Below are positions 1 through 13,400 of a DNA stretch of 64,000 nt, in pieces. The stretch comes from Eleginops maclovinus (lineage: Eukaryota > Chordata > Actinopteri > Perciformes > Eleginopidae): NCBI RefSeq assembly GCF_036324505.1, contig NC_086370.1, forward strand, positions 9,038,512 to 9,102,511, read 5' to 3'. The notes under the pieces were generated by a model. That model had not been told where the DNA came from and did no database searches. It saw only the letters and a program-made list of their open reading frames with translations. Both the position numbers and the translations under genes were made by a program. Each line of letters starts with the position of its first letter. Positions within the stretch are counted from its first letter, which is position 1.

Positions 1-3000
1 AAATCTGTCTGAAGGAGGTGAACTCTGGCTGACAAGTGAAAGCCATATCATGAATAAAACATCCCGTTTGAATGGAAAATAAATTCTGAGAAATCTGAGA
101 GGATGCATCAACTGTCTCGAGTGTGTGATGCAACATAAAGGAATTCTTGGGGCTGCGCTTATCTTTCATTCCCAGATCCCCCAGCAATACTGTGAAAGAC
201 AAACAACTTCTGCCCCTCAGTGTCCACTATTTGGCTCTGAATGGAAATATGACAATGTTTAGTTATCCCAAATTGTTAATCCACTCTGCAGTCAAAATCC
301 AGTAATTGGTTGGACATAGGAAGAATCAACAGAGTGTAAGCCCTGCAGAGCTTTAAGGGAGGCCCTGTGATGTGAGGCAGCGTCTGACTGGAGGTAAATG
401 AGCCCTGCTGACTTGGCTGGATCCTCTCCAGATAGCACAGCCTTGCACACAACTCCCTCTAACCAAGCTTTGACAGAGACTAATGTCCCCACATTAAGCA
501 CCCTGCACCACTTTACATTTGACCATCACCTTGCTTTGTTTTCTCCCTTCAATGGTACGGCTTTACATGACTGCGGCTCTCAGCAACACGGGGGAGCAGG
601 GAGTGATGGACACCTCTCCTGCTTTCATATTCATTGGCTGTAAATATTTTAGGAGACGGACCAAAGTAAACATTGGTCAATTCAACAAGGCATAGTCACA
701 TATTTGCCAGTGCTTCCTGAGTAATTATAGTCGAGGCCGTGCAGCCAAATTGAGCATTAAGACAATGCATTAGGCTGCGTTGGGTTTGTTGTGGGTAAGC
801 AGTTCTTGGATGAGGATACAAGGTTTTCTTTTAGCTTCTCCTGCTCTTTCCAGTAATAATGTTGATCCATACTCTAACGAAAACAATCCCTAAAACAAAA
901 GTGTAATTAAGTCCTAATTTTGTCTACAATTAATCCTGAAACAGATTATATTTTATTTGATTAAATTCAGAAAATAATGTGATGCAATCAAGAGAAATAG
1001 AAATGAGAAATAGCTAAATATCTATTGCAGTCAGTTTAAAAAGTATCAAGCAAGCCCCTCTAAGCATATGATAGAACGTCTTTGAGCGTCCAACAGGAAA
1101 GAAATTGCATCAGTTGTTCCCATGGGAAATTAATTTATTGACTGTTTCACAAGAAATGTATCCTTCTGCTTTGCAACAATTTGTGTATAATTTCTGTGAC
1201 GAATCCAGTTTTAAGTAGGCTGCTGTGGTGGAACCCACCATCCTGATAAGACTGAATTACCAAATTTCTCCACAGGGAAAGTTGTACAATAGAAAAATAA
1301 TCACATTTTTGTCAGTCAAGACACTTGTATAACTACAGTTACATAAGCACATAATTTCACCTCACTGAGTATAGGTAGATTTGCTCCAAGGTTACTTTCA
1401 AAATCTAATTATTTGTCTAGACTGTAATGTGGAGACAGGAGAGCCAATCAGTCAACAAGTTAAACATATTCCTCTCCTTCAGGTGATGAGGAAAATTTGT
1501 TGCACAAAGCTAAATCTTCTGTTGCCTGATTTGTATTTATACATTTACATTCACAGCAAGTGGATGGGAGTTCAGTTACTGCTCCTACTGTGGATTAGTC
1601 CATCTGCTATGTTCTTGCATAGAAAACTAATTAAGTCGACAACTTGATGGGTTTCCGGGGCTTTACCATAAACATGTTTTCAGAGGTTTAAAGAGTGCTT
1701 TGGTGTGAAGATAGCTCTTCAGAAGCTCTGGATGCTGTAGGTCATTAGAGTTTAACTCTTTTTGAGGTTTAGCTTACATTAAAAACAGGATTGGATAATT
1801 TCAGTTTACACAAAGGTGTTTATTTTTCATTTGTATATGTGGCTGTTGAAAAAATCGTGGCTCAACACAAGTGTTCGATGATTACAGATGTTGACCTGAT
1901 GATGGTGCTAAATGAAAAGTCAGCGGATTACTGAAGCTATAACACTTCCTTTTCAGGGGTACACAAATATAAATAAAATGAAATGTAATATATTTGTACT
2001 GCTCATGGTACATGATGGAAAGGAGCTCTTACCCTGCCTGCCCCTTACTCAAGATTCGCTCATCCGTCATCACAGCTGCCAGTTGCTTAACTCACTTCAA
2101 CAGGGACCCAAAAACAAATAAAAAATACAAATCATAAAAACATCACAACAATCTTGCAGAAGCAAAAAATGCTACTTTCAAACTTTATACTGTCTAATTA
2201 TTTTTCTAAAAGCTCATTCGGTATGGGTTCCATAATTTAACCCATATCCTGTATGGTTTAACCCCAACTACACACATCTACTTGAAGGTAATTTGAGCAA
2301 CCTTTTGCCTAAAATTACATGTTTTTCTATGTAGCATGTCCTCAGAATTTAAGACCAATAATTGTTGTATATTTTGTTGTTATACTGTTTTTGCTCTGTA
2401 CAATCTTTATGTTTTAACCGCCCTGAATAAACAAACAGCATTTGTGTCTTGATTTGGATGTGCATTAGGAGTAATTCCCACTGCTTTTTACTGTGAAATA
2501 AATACAGGTTTTAAAGTAATGTGATAACGTAATCATCGTGGAGATTTTTCGAACAGACGGACATTACAATTCCTAAAGTCATGCATGTAATGTGGTTACC
2601 AATTTAAAGATGATTCACTTGTCATAGTTACACACTACAAATTCACAACATGTAATGCCAATCTATACATATATGAGTACATTATGTGGAGTAACTTGTC
2701 CCATATATTTTTCAAGTCATAGATGCTGCAGCATTCTCTTACAGAAAAGAAAAAAAGGGAAGTCAGACTTAATGGACTCCATGTTCCTTTGAGTGTCTCC
2801 AAATGTATTCAAGTTCACAATGAAAGCCGCTCTGAAGGAGAAAATGTTTGGTTATCACCAGACGTTCACCCTGGGTGCTGCCCCGGCCTCCCATTATCTG
2901 TTGAAGTGCAGCAGATAGTTCCTTTTGAGGCAGACTGTCTGGTCGGGGCTTTATTGTCCAAAAGGACTGGTCTTTCATGTGAGTTCTGAAGGACACCTTT

Positions 3001-4796
3001 CACTTTTGAAAACCATATATAAATATAGGAGAAAAACAGCTTTGTACTCACATCTCATCCAGACAAAGCAATTATAATGGTTACAACTCTTCTATCTTTT
3101 TGACAAGTTCATTTGTTATTATTTCCTGTGACTGAATGATAGATAATTGAACGTTTCTGCCATAGTCTATGTTACCTTTGAACTGAGCCTATTCTTGCAT
3201 TCAAAGCAGCTTTTCACGGTACATATGCAATGCTGCCCTGTGATGTTATCTTGACAATTATGCAATTGTTGGTCAACTTGTAAACATTCTAAACTGGTTG
3301 GTGGACCTCAGTGTTGACATTGCAATCATGCAAATCGCAAGCGTAACGTAAATACATTTACGTTATATGGATCATTTACAAGCATTAATGAGAGAGATTG
3401 CAGAAAATGAATAAACGGAGACCTTGAATGACATTTTAAATGACAAGCAACAAGTGCCAAACCCTTTATCTTGATCGTTTCGTGATATTTTATCGGTTGC
3501 TGTCATACTTTATGTGATATGCCACAAAAAAAGGAAGATGTTTCAAATACTTTCCCAAAATGTCCTCAGTAAAGCTTGATTTAGAAACACATTAGGAGTA
3601 TTTCTCTGTTTTCCTCTCTTCTCCCTTCAAATCCTGTATGTAAATACACCTTTTAAATGACAGGTGCATCCCAGGATATCAAACATGTCTGACAAATTCT
3701 GAATAATTTCCTGAGCTGGGTGACAAATTCTGCCTCCCTTCTGCACTATGCATAGCCGGTGAGCGTAGGCATGCATACAAAGTAGGGTGGAGATTTAGCT
3801 TGGCTTGCCGTAGCATGGCTCCCCGCCTCCCTGCAAACCACCCCGCACTTCCCTTCATGCCTCTCTCTCTCACTCAGGCTCCAGCTCCCTCTGACATAAA
3901 AGGGCATGTCCTCTGAGGTTTCTTTCTGCCCCAGTGCCTGTCGAGGCTTCATGTCCCTGAGAGACAAAAAAAAAAAAAGCACAAAGAAATGCTAACGTTT
4001 GTGATGGTATGGAAAAGACAGCAAGGGATTACCAACCATCAAACACTCCTTGAACATCCAAGAGGGATTTTTAAGTTTCACAAAACAAGTCAGATTTATT
4101 AGAAAATAAAGTTGCAATGCTCCTGGTCAAGTTAGAAAAAGTAATATTTTGTGTTGTTAGTTAAAACAGAGTGCCTATAGCTCCTTCCTCGGGATCCCAT
4201 TTGGCCTTTCCTAGAATTCAGCTGCCAGAGATTAAGGGGAATCGCAAGCCATACCTGAATAATTGAGATAAAAACTCAGTTGGGAAGAAAAGCTCTGAAC
4301 TGGCAGCCTCCTATTGATACGTTTTTCATACAGGTACTGTGCCAAGTTCTGGATCAGTGCTGCAGACCAAACTGAGGCCATGACTCACATTGTAGTTCAG
4401 CACTCTCTACTCAAAGTGCTCGGAGTTTGCTCGGAGGCCTCCAAAGTGTTGTAAGAATAACTTTGTAATGATGACGATAAGGTAATGGACTGTAAAAACT
4501 TGAACTAAAGCAGTGCAGGGGCCCGGTAGAGTTTACATCAGCTGTGTGATCGTGTTTAACAGGAAGCAGGGAGCAAATGGTGAATGGTGATAGCAGACTT
4601 TTAGCTCCTGCACGGTTCAGTATGGGCAATTTGTTGGTCTCAAAACCTGCTCGTAGTTATTAATTCAACAAATCATTTCTATGGAAAAAGTATTCCAGGA
4701 GACTCATACATGAACATAAAGAATGTGCAATTCAAGAACTTTAAGAAAGAATAATACGTTTCTCGCAGGGGGTTATGGAACATACTGACATTAAAA

Positions 4797-4797
<1 letters not shown>
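1..4797. other. Unique AT-rich non-coding stretch
   Basis: I see no coding exon, RNA gene or recognisable mobile element. Open frames here are at most about 90 codons, overlap on both strands and have no splice or Kozak support. GC-richer, non-repetitive patches (about 370-660 and 3680-3960) could be regulatory, but nothing in the sequence proves it. Confidence 0.6.
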
Positions 4798-4886
<89 letters not shown>

Positions 4887-4899
4887 GTGTGTGTGTGTG
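4798..4899. repeat. (TG)n microsatellite, about 51 units
   Basis: An almost pure TG dinucleotide run of about 102 bp with one interruption (GC at 4881-4882). Long uninterrupted TG tracts are typical fish microsatellites, are usually length-polymorphic and can adopt Z-DNA. Confidence 0.97.
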
Positions 4900-7040
4900 C
4901 TAGTTGCTAAATGCATTTCCTCTGTGACTCTATTGTGTTTGTAAAGCCAGTCGCGACAGTACTTAGGCTTATTTTAATTATTAATGTTAACCAACTGTTC
5001 ATGAAGACAAATACATTCCATAATGGATTCGGTCATTATGGAAAAATACTGATAAGTACACACTGCTCTAAAGCCAGAGACAGAAAAAAAGAAAAACGTT
5101 GGCCACATTCTGCCGTCTAATGTTGTGCTCTGTGGTTATGTTATTCCCATCATGTCTCTACGGCGATGACTACAGACCTGCTGCTCAGATCGGTGGTGCT
5201 TTTGTTTTAGAAGTGTCATAGTTGTGAGCTGTATGTATTCCCCTTGAATGTGACTCAAACTACATTTACTCCAGGAGGCTGTGAACTGTGAAGAGCTGCA
5301 ATAAAAAAAAGGACTTCACGGTTTGGAAAAACCAAGTAAGTCCTCAGCTGTCTGCAGTAAGACTTGTTCTAAGCTGAGTATGGCATTTAGAAAAGGTCTG
5401 AGTGAAGACCAAACTACAGATATATATGGCAAAAGGATTCGTTAATACTAAACTATCATATGTGTTTTCTTGAGGCTCATGTGGAGGCTTTGGTCAAATT
5501 CTGCCTTGGAGCCTTGAAAACACTTTAACCAGTCTTGTTGCAAAGCATTCAGCATAAGTAAATGAACAAAGGGCAAACCACAATCAGGAATTATACTCAT
5601 ATTGATTTTTCATGTGATCTTTATCGGTACACACACCAGAGAGCACACATCCATCATGCTTAAGTGGAATATAAATGTGTTTGAATTCTAAACAGACCTT
5701 TAACCTGATGGGAGGACCGGTAACACAAAATGAGTCCAACAAACCACCTGAATGTACAACAATCAATTTTATTCCCATATTATTTTCTATAGAGGGGGTG
5801 AGGTTACTAGAAAACTCTAGAAAATAATGCTTTTTTGTGCGGGTTGGTCATAAAGTGACAGACATGTCCAGTTCTCTTTGTCTCCCTCTATTTCTCTATT
5901 CAGAAACACACACTGTAGTGCCGTGTCCAATGGTCTTTGTCATCTTCCTGACCTCATTCTGACAATTGTACTGGTCCTGGTGGTGTATTAACTCATATTT
6001 CTGTGCGTCGAGCAGGGCGTTTTGGATTTAATAAAACAGTTGGTGGATTAGGACCATTAAAAGCTTTGACCAGTGATTCAATAAAGCTATGCTCAAAAAT
6101 ACCGGTGCCTCCCCAGAATTAACAAAGACAAAAGGACAAAAAACATACAGTATTTAAGTAAGAATTATTGACCAAACATCAAAGTCAAACGTATTTGAGA
6201 CTTGTTTTTTGAGTCTTGTTACATTAAATGTTCCCTTAAATAATTTAATAAATTAATGATTTTAGCTTTTAAATGAAAATGTTGTTTCCTGATATTCTTT
6301 TGAACCGTGAAAGATCTAAAACTGATCCTTTTTTGTATGATTAATTATTTTTCTATTGTGCATAATAACCTCATCTCCTGTCTGCTTCCTCATGATTAGA
6401 ATTTCATCCCTTGAAACCAAACACCATTAGAGTTCAACAGGTGGTTGTGCATGTTCAGTATGTGTTTCACAAGAATAAATAAATAGACTTCATAACAAAC
6501 ACATAATGTAAAATGGTCTTGTCTGTGGGACATTTCTTTCCAGCACAAAGCCTTGACACTTGGGATGGGATTGACAGCATGTGTGGATAAAAAATTGTGA
6601 TGGCTTCACTGTTGAGAAAAAACAGGAGCACAGGCACCATGGGAAATGGAACCAATATGAGATTCAGAGAGAAACGGAGGACAGTGATGGCAGAGAGAAA
6701 ATGTGATATGTATTTGACCTGAGTAGTGAAAGATTGAAGAAAAGCACATGCTGGCAACTTCATTCTGGTGCTGTTGTGAGTTACAGAAATTCATTGAATG
6801 CTCAGCCATGCTCCAACTGCTACAGGAGACAATAATGCAGACATATTTCATCCCCTCAGATATCATTGTCTATGTTTTTCTTTTTTACATGGGGGTCCAA
6901 GCTGTTAAAGCTGAAATGAAATATATTGAAATGAGAATGTGATTGTTTTGAATAAAGTCGTTATTTGGTTAAACATCTAACAGACCAAAAAGAGGATACA
7001 TTTGATGAGGTTGTTCAAGTGACATTAATGTCAATTGACT
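4900..7040. other. Non-coding stretch, nothing recognised
   Basis: AT-rich unique sequence. No exon-like frame, RNA gene or terminal-repeat structure was found. The short open frames (up to about 98 codons near 6467-6763 on the minus strand) lack codon or splice support. Confidence 0.55.
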
Positions 7041-7049
7041 TATCCAATA

Positions 7050-7270
7050 TCTGTTTGGGTTGGCACCAGAAGTAGTTTTTATATGAACAGGCATTGAAGC
7101 AGCACGGAGGGGCTGACTGTTAGCTGTTGCTTAAGCACAGCTGTAAACTGAGCTGCCAACTCACTCCACACAAAATGTATTTGGTGATAGTAATATTATG
7201 GAACAATTAATAAATTGACCTTTCTAAACCATGAGCTTCAGTTCCTTGCCATAGACTGTAAAAAATAGGT
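7050..7270. repeat. Possible decayed teleost interspersed repeat
   Basis: The stretch ends in CCATAGACTGTAAAAAATAG. This resembles a phrase recurring in a common fish repeat, and it is preceded by a GC-richer block (CACCAGAAGTAG, GCTGACTGTTAGCTG) that resembles the same family. The match is from memory, the copy is diverged and no terminal repeats are visible. It could be ordinary unique DNA. Confidence 0.28.
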
Positions 7271-7499
7271 TGTTCACATTCTTTGCAGTGACACTATCTA
7301 GTACTGGATAATCCCAAAATGGGCATAGCAAACTAGCGGCTAACAAACTGAGAAAGCAACCACCTTTCCTTTTCAAACCACGCCTTCGATATTGTTCCTT
7401 AAAACAATAAAAATGGGTGACCTAAATGAAATAAAAAGTACACTGTAACTGAATGTAGCATTGATCTTCACAAATTTGATTCCAACAGAGGTTTATTTT

Positions 7500-10400
7500 C
7501 TAACTTTAGTTTTGTTGCAAGGCACTGCAACCTTGTGAATTCACCCCTAATTGAATAGGATCTATTAATGTTTTATCAGGTGTGGAATTAGGGAACAAGA
7601 TAAGCATGCTAAGAAGCCTTTACTTTTCATTTACACTCAGATAATGGAAGCTAGTTAGCTAGCCCTTACTATGTGATACTTTGACTCTTAGTATACTGAA
7701 GGCTTCTATAGCCTATATATTATATGTTTCATGGTTTTGTCTAAACAGTATATGATTTAATTCTCCAGTCAACAGTCTTATTAGTCATATGATACATTTC
7801 ATTTTACACAAGAGGAAGAGAAATCAACATTTTGTTCGATGTTAATGGTAAAAGTTGATAGAATCACTGCAGTGCCAAAGTGTAATATCCCTTTGAAAAG
7901 AAAGTGTCTGTATTTATCTTCATTTCCCATTAAATTTCAGACTGATGATCCGATGCATCATTTTGTGCACAGACAAGAAGAGAAAGAATGAAAAAAACAC
8001 GTTGTAGTACAAGTATCATTTCAAAGCAGAGGGGCGAGACAAACTCATTAGAGGGTGAAAATAGAACATCCTAAATGTTATATAACAAAGACTGCTTCTA
8101 CTGTGTGAAGGAGACTTGAAGAATAACCACTGTAACCATGGTGATGCCCCTTACCTGACAAGGTTAGTTGTGTTTGACAGGGCGGTGGGTGTTGCATGAT
8201 GTAAACGAGAGGTTTCAGTATTCAGCTGACAGTCGTGTTGAGTCCCATGACTGGTTGTGGCTGCCGTGACATCTTGCAGCATGTACAGATTTATGAATGC
8301 TGATACATGCTGTGAAGTGCACATGCTGCAGTACATAACATTAAAACCAAGTCTGATTGGAATGTATTTTAATGAATCTGTGTGTATGTGTTTGCAGCTG
8401 ATCAGCAGTGCTGGATTCCCAAACAGCCTTCCCTGCGGGGTCGATAAAGTTCACATTGCATCAATGAGCAAAACACAAATTGAGTTAATAATCTCAAATT
8501 GGAGTACAGCAGCAGTATAATGAAAATACTTTTCATTCCATTAGGAAGATTTGGCCCGTTTATGTAACCCTAAAAGTCAGTCGCTCTCAATGTATCAAGC
8601 TGTATCATGACCATGACTCATTTTAAATGAGCATATTTTTTGTTCTCTGACTTATCTAATGACCGGCGCTCACAAAGGAGATAAAAGAAGAGATGGAAAT
8701 GATTAATTGATGTTTTGCGTGATATAAAGGGATGATTAACTTGTTTTAATGGGTTTGTCAAAGGCAGTGGGGTAAACAAAGAAAACAACTTACTTAAAGC
8801 ATCATTTGGATGGCAGGGAATGAACTATTTCAGTGCTTACATTTGGTAAATCTTTGGTCTTTTTCACCGATAAAATACTGCCTTTCATATTATTGCAATT
8901 TCACAAAGCTTGCTTTATTCAGCCTGCCAAAAAGGTTTAACAAAGAACGTGGTTGGCCTTTTCTTCCATAATTGATGATGTTATTAGCATTGTTGAGTTG
9001 ACACCTTATTAGGGGGGGGGTTACAATTTAAAAAATGAATCATTTATACATAGCCATTCATTAAAATGATATATTAACGTACCTGTACACATTTCAAACT
9101 TTCATTAAAGACAGGTTGTTGATGACATGTCAATCTGTCTTTTTTTTCGTTATGTCAAGACATAAATAAATAAATACATAAACCTGGCAATTTTATTTCC
9201 TCTCGGGCAATCCAAACATCGAGATTGAATGTCAAAATGGGATCAGATGTGTATGGTGCAGATATTCTAAATCCCGACGACACATGCAATCTTGTAAACA
9301 CACAAGGCCGCAACGAGAAATATTCCACACAGTGACTTATGGCTGCATGATAAACCATCCTTTAAAAAGAGGAATTTTGAGCAGACAGGCAGGGGATGCA
9401 TGACAGATTAGTTGTGTCAGGTTTTATATCAGCCATTTAAGTTGTCACCCTCCACAGCAAACAGCCCCAGCGGCAGACAAACCTCAGCAGATTTCTGCAC
9501 TGTGAGCACTCTTCTTCCTCTCCTTCTTGTGCAATAAAGCCGGTGAATATGATTGAGAGATTATAGATGTTTGACAAAAGCAAAATCCAGAGGACTGACT
9601 GCACATTGTATATGACAAATCATCAGCCTCTACACACATCATCCTCATTCCCGTGCACCTTCATGTATTTGACATTTCCCTACAATATATTCATCAATAT
9701 CAGCCATTCTTAATAAACCCATTCTGGATTTCTCATTGTCTCTCATTTGAGCCTCCCCTCTGGCGGCCCACCCAGCTGCATCCCCTGGCACTCTAATGGT
9801 ATTTCCTTCTATCAACCAGTTTATCAAATCCAAATTCCTATGATGGATAAATCTGCCTGAGCTGATGCGCTGGAGTGCCACCTGCTGCTATCAATCAACA
9901 TGTTGCCAGGTGATTGTGTCCTGCCGGGATGTATGACATTATGAGGTCCATTTGGAGGCCCAGCTGAGTAACAATGGCTCCAATTGCTCAACGTCAATTT
10001 TTGGGATTGGTCGCCGTTTCGTAATCTTTGCTCCTCTAAAACGTACAGTTTATCCGTCCTCATGTCTCTTATGCATGTTGTGCTCTCCTTGAAGACGGAA
10101 GCAATTTTCCTCCGTTATCCGTTTGGATGTATGCTTCCACGTTCCCAGGGCGTTAAGTGCGTGTAGAATGCATGTTGAACGGTTAGCACACATGGCTTTA
10201 AAAGTGACCATTACATAGAGGTATTCTAAGTATGCTCTTAAAGGGAAGTCATCCGAAGAGAAATCGCCATTCATCCTTTCGATTTCCCTTGGATAAACAT
10301 AGGATTTTTTTTTTTTTTAAAGAAAAAACCGAGTTAACATCTGCACAATGGGATGGATATGAAAAAGTAATTAAATAAAATCAATTAAGCTTAACAATTC

Positions 10401-13400
10401 CTTTTTATCACTTTTCATACACTTTGGGCTGATATTTACATCAGCACGCACCAGAAGGTCCATTAACCGATTAAACGCGGGGGGTGCTGGCAGGTTGGAG
10501 ACAGGTGATAGCTTAGACCCTGATTAAGTTTGGAATGAAATCCATGACAGAGAAACTCAAATGAAATTATTTGTGCTTAAATGATGCAGCTCCAGGACTA
10601 ATGTGATTAACAATTTATCCCCGTAGAGCACAAGGTTTCACATTTAATTGAATTCAGCCATTGACTACACATGCATTAAACCGCTGCAACAAAAGTAAGA
10701 CATTTATGAACATCATTGGGTAAATCTCACCTAAATCTTTACAATGAAACTGAATTTAAAACGACTGTGAAACTGGCAAGGTAAGTCTTAAAGGTCATAG
10801 CTGAAATTGCTTGGCTGCCCGAACTAAATAGCAACATTCAGGAATATAGACACAAAAGAAAATTGGTTATTTATGACCCCTGCTCCCAGCACAATGAGTA
10901 GAGCACACACTGTAAGCCCATGAATATTTCAGGGCAGATAAACCTTGGCGTTTCACACGTAACGTAATCACGCTGTCCTTCTGATTCAATTAAGGACCTT
11001 AAGTCGTGTGCTAGAGTTGCGGCTGAGAGAGATTCTGAGTCACACAATCGATTCCCTTTGGCTTCTGAGGACAAAAAAATTAAGCCATTTAAGTCACTGC
11101 GTGGAGCATGGAGAGACAGGGATATTGAAGGAGCTTTGGAGAGGGTTGTAAATACATTCTGAGACAGAGGGAGAAAAGTAGAGATACCAAGTAAAAAGTA
11201 ATGTTTTCTCTAATTAGAGGGATAATACTTAAGAGGTACTGAGAAATTGAGACCAGCCTGTGGAGTAAAATGAGTTAGACACGATGTATGAAGAGCATAT
11301 TGTTGCTGTTGCATTCACCGCTCTTCTAAATGTCTATTTATTATTGTAGATACAATGCATTTTCTGTTGCCCTGTTTTTGGAATTTTGTACTTTCACGGT
11401 ACAAACCATATAGGGAGTCGGTAAGATGATTACTCCTCTCGTAAATTGAAAAATCAATCTTTACAATTTAAACTCTAACATTTAGGCACTCAGCTATATA
11501 AACTAATGGTACAACATTTGAAGAAAAGAAAGGCAGATGCTATTTGCACCTGGTTGTATATAGACACATTGGTTTATATTGGTTATAAATAGCTGAATAC
11601 CTGCTCTAGCTATATTCACCCCTACTTGTACTTTCCTTGACTATTTTCAATGTATGCTTCTTTATGCTTTTACTACCTTTAGTTACTTTAAGATAAAGAT
11701 GATCAGCTAAAACAAAATATACCCCACCAATAAATAACATTGATAGGGTTCAATATCAAGCACTAGTATATTAAGTAATTGAAGTTCCACATTTATGAGC
11801 TGTGATGAACACATTTAAGCATGCTATAAGATGGGCCACTGTGCATAACAATTTTAGTTTTGGTACTCCAAGTATATTTTGATCCTAACACTTTTGTTTG
11901 CAGGACTTGTAACAGTGTTTTACAATTTGAAAAAGGAACTTTTAGTAAGTTAGAAACCTGAGAACCTCTTCCATCACTGCTAATTTGTCAAAACAAATGT
12001 AATGTTTATTCTAAAACCACAGATTCCTGTTTGTGTTGGAATTTTCCAAGTGAGCTCTTCTGTGCCTGAGCTGGTTCAAACAGCTGGCCTGGATTTGACA
12101 GAAGTTTTCCTGTTTGCAAACTATAAAGGTGGTATCCAATTTTGATGTCAATTTCGATTTGGCTTAGTTGTGCTTTTCTCTTCTGTATAGTGTCTTTCAG
12201 AGAGTTAAAGTTTCTCATTTGACTTTCAGAGAGTCAATTAGCATATTTACAAAATAGGTTCAATTAATGTATCAGGCTTAAGAAAATAAAACACTAAAAT
12301 TCTACCTTGTGCGAATTAATGCCCATGTTATAAATAGCTTTCTATTTTCGGTTAATCCATCTTGGGTACTATTGTGATTTATTGTCATAAGGTCTGGTGA
12401 GGGTTTTTAATCACATTGGATGAAAGCGTCAGAGCATCTAATTTAAAATTCAATTGGAAACAATACGACTGATCAAAGTCTAGGGGGGTTTATCACCTCT
12501 TGTTCAGTCTTCATTCGTCTGCACTTTATTGTTGCTCTGACTGAAATCAGGCTCTCTGCTTTGTGTCTGGAGCCCCACGATATCAGAGGAAGACCTGCTG
12601 GAGTGCAAATAACAGCTTATATGAATCTCTTTGTCTGCCTCACGAACACTTTCACACAGTCTCACCAAAAACAATCATTCACTTGAATTTCATCACTCGG
12701 CTGTGAACAACGTTGTGAGTGCAGAAGCCTCAGGTGATAATCTTCCCAATTTCCAAAGTCCATTAGTTCTTCCCAAGACAGATATGGCAGCCATTAAATT
12801 CTCGATTATTCCTTACCCGTTTTTCTGTAGCCAGTGGAAGTTCATAATGTTATATAGTACCAAGTCAATTCATTTTATTACAACATTAGAAAAATTAAAA
12901 GAAGAATACTACCAGGAATACTTGTTGAGTGCTTATTAGACAGAGGGGAATTGTCCATGCCTTAGCTTAATGGCGGAAATTGCTGGACTTCATCCTAATA
13001 ATTCAGAAATCATTTAATAATTAAATTAAATATAATAACTTTTCAAACAGTTGTTTGCCTCGCACAGAGAACGTCTTATGGCTAATATATTTTGTTAAAC
13101 CAGTAGTAAAACTCTGCAAGCTGAACTAGCTGTTGTTGGTCAGCTAATAATTTGAAACTAGAGGATGGTTGCTTGTGAATCTGTAATTTGTTCAGTTTTA
13201 GTTTTCAGTTTTGGACACAGCTGGGCAGCTAAAACCAGATCTACAGTATATACTAGTTAGACTTTATCAAGAGTTTCATAGCCACTATATTTGGAGGTAG
13301 GCTACTACCAACATTGAAACACCTGAAATTCAGTAGTCACTTTTGCCGGTTTATTAGGCCCAAGTTAAATCACAAAGACAGCTGGACCAAAAATGTAATC

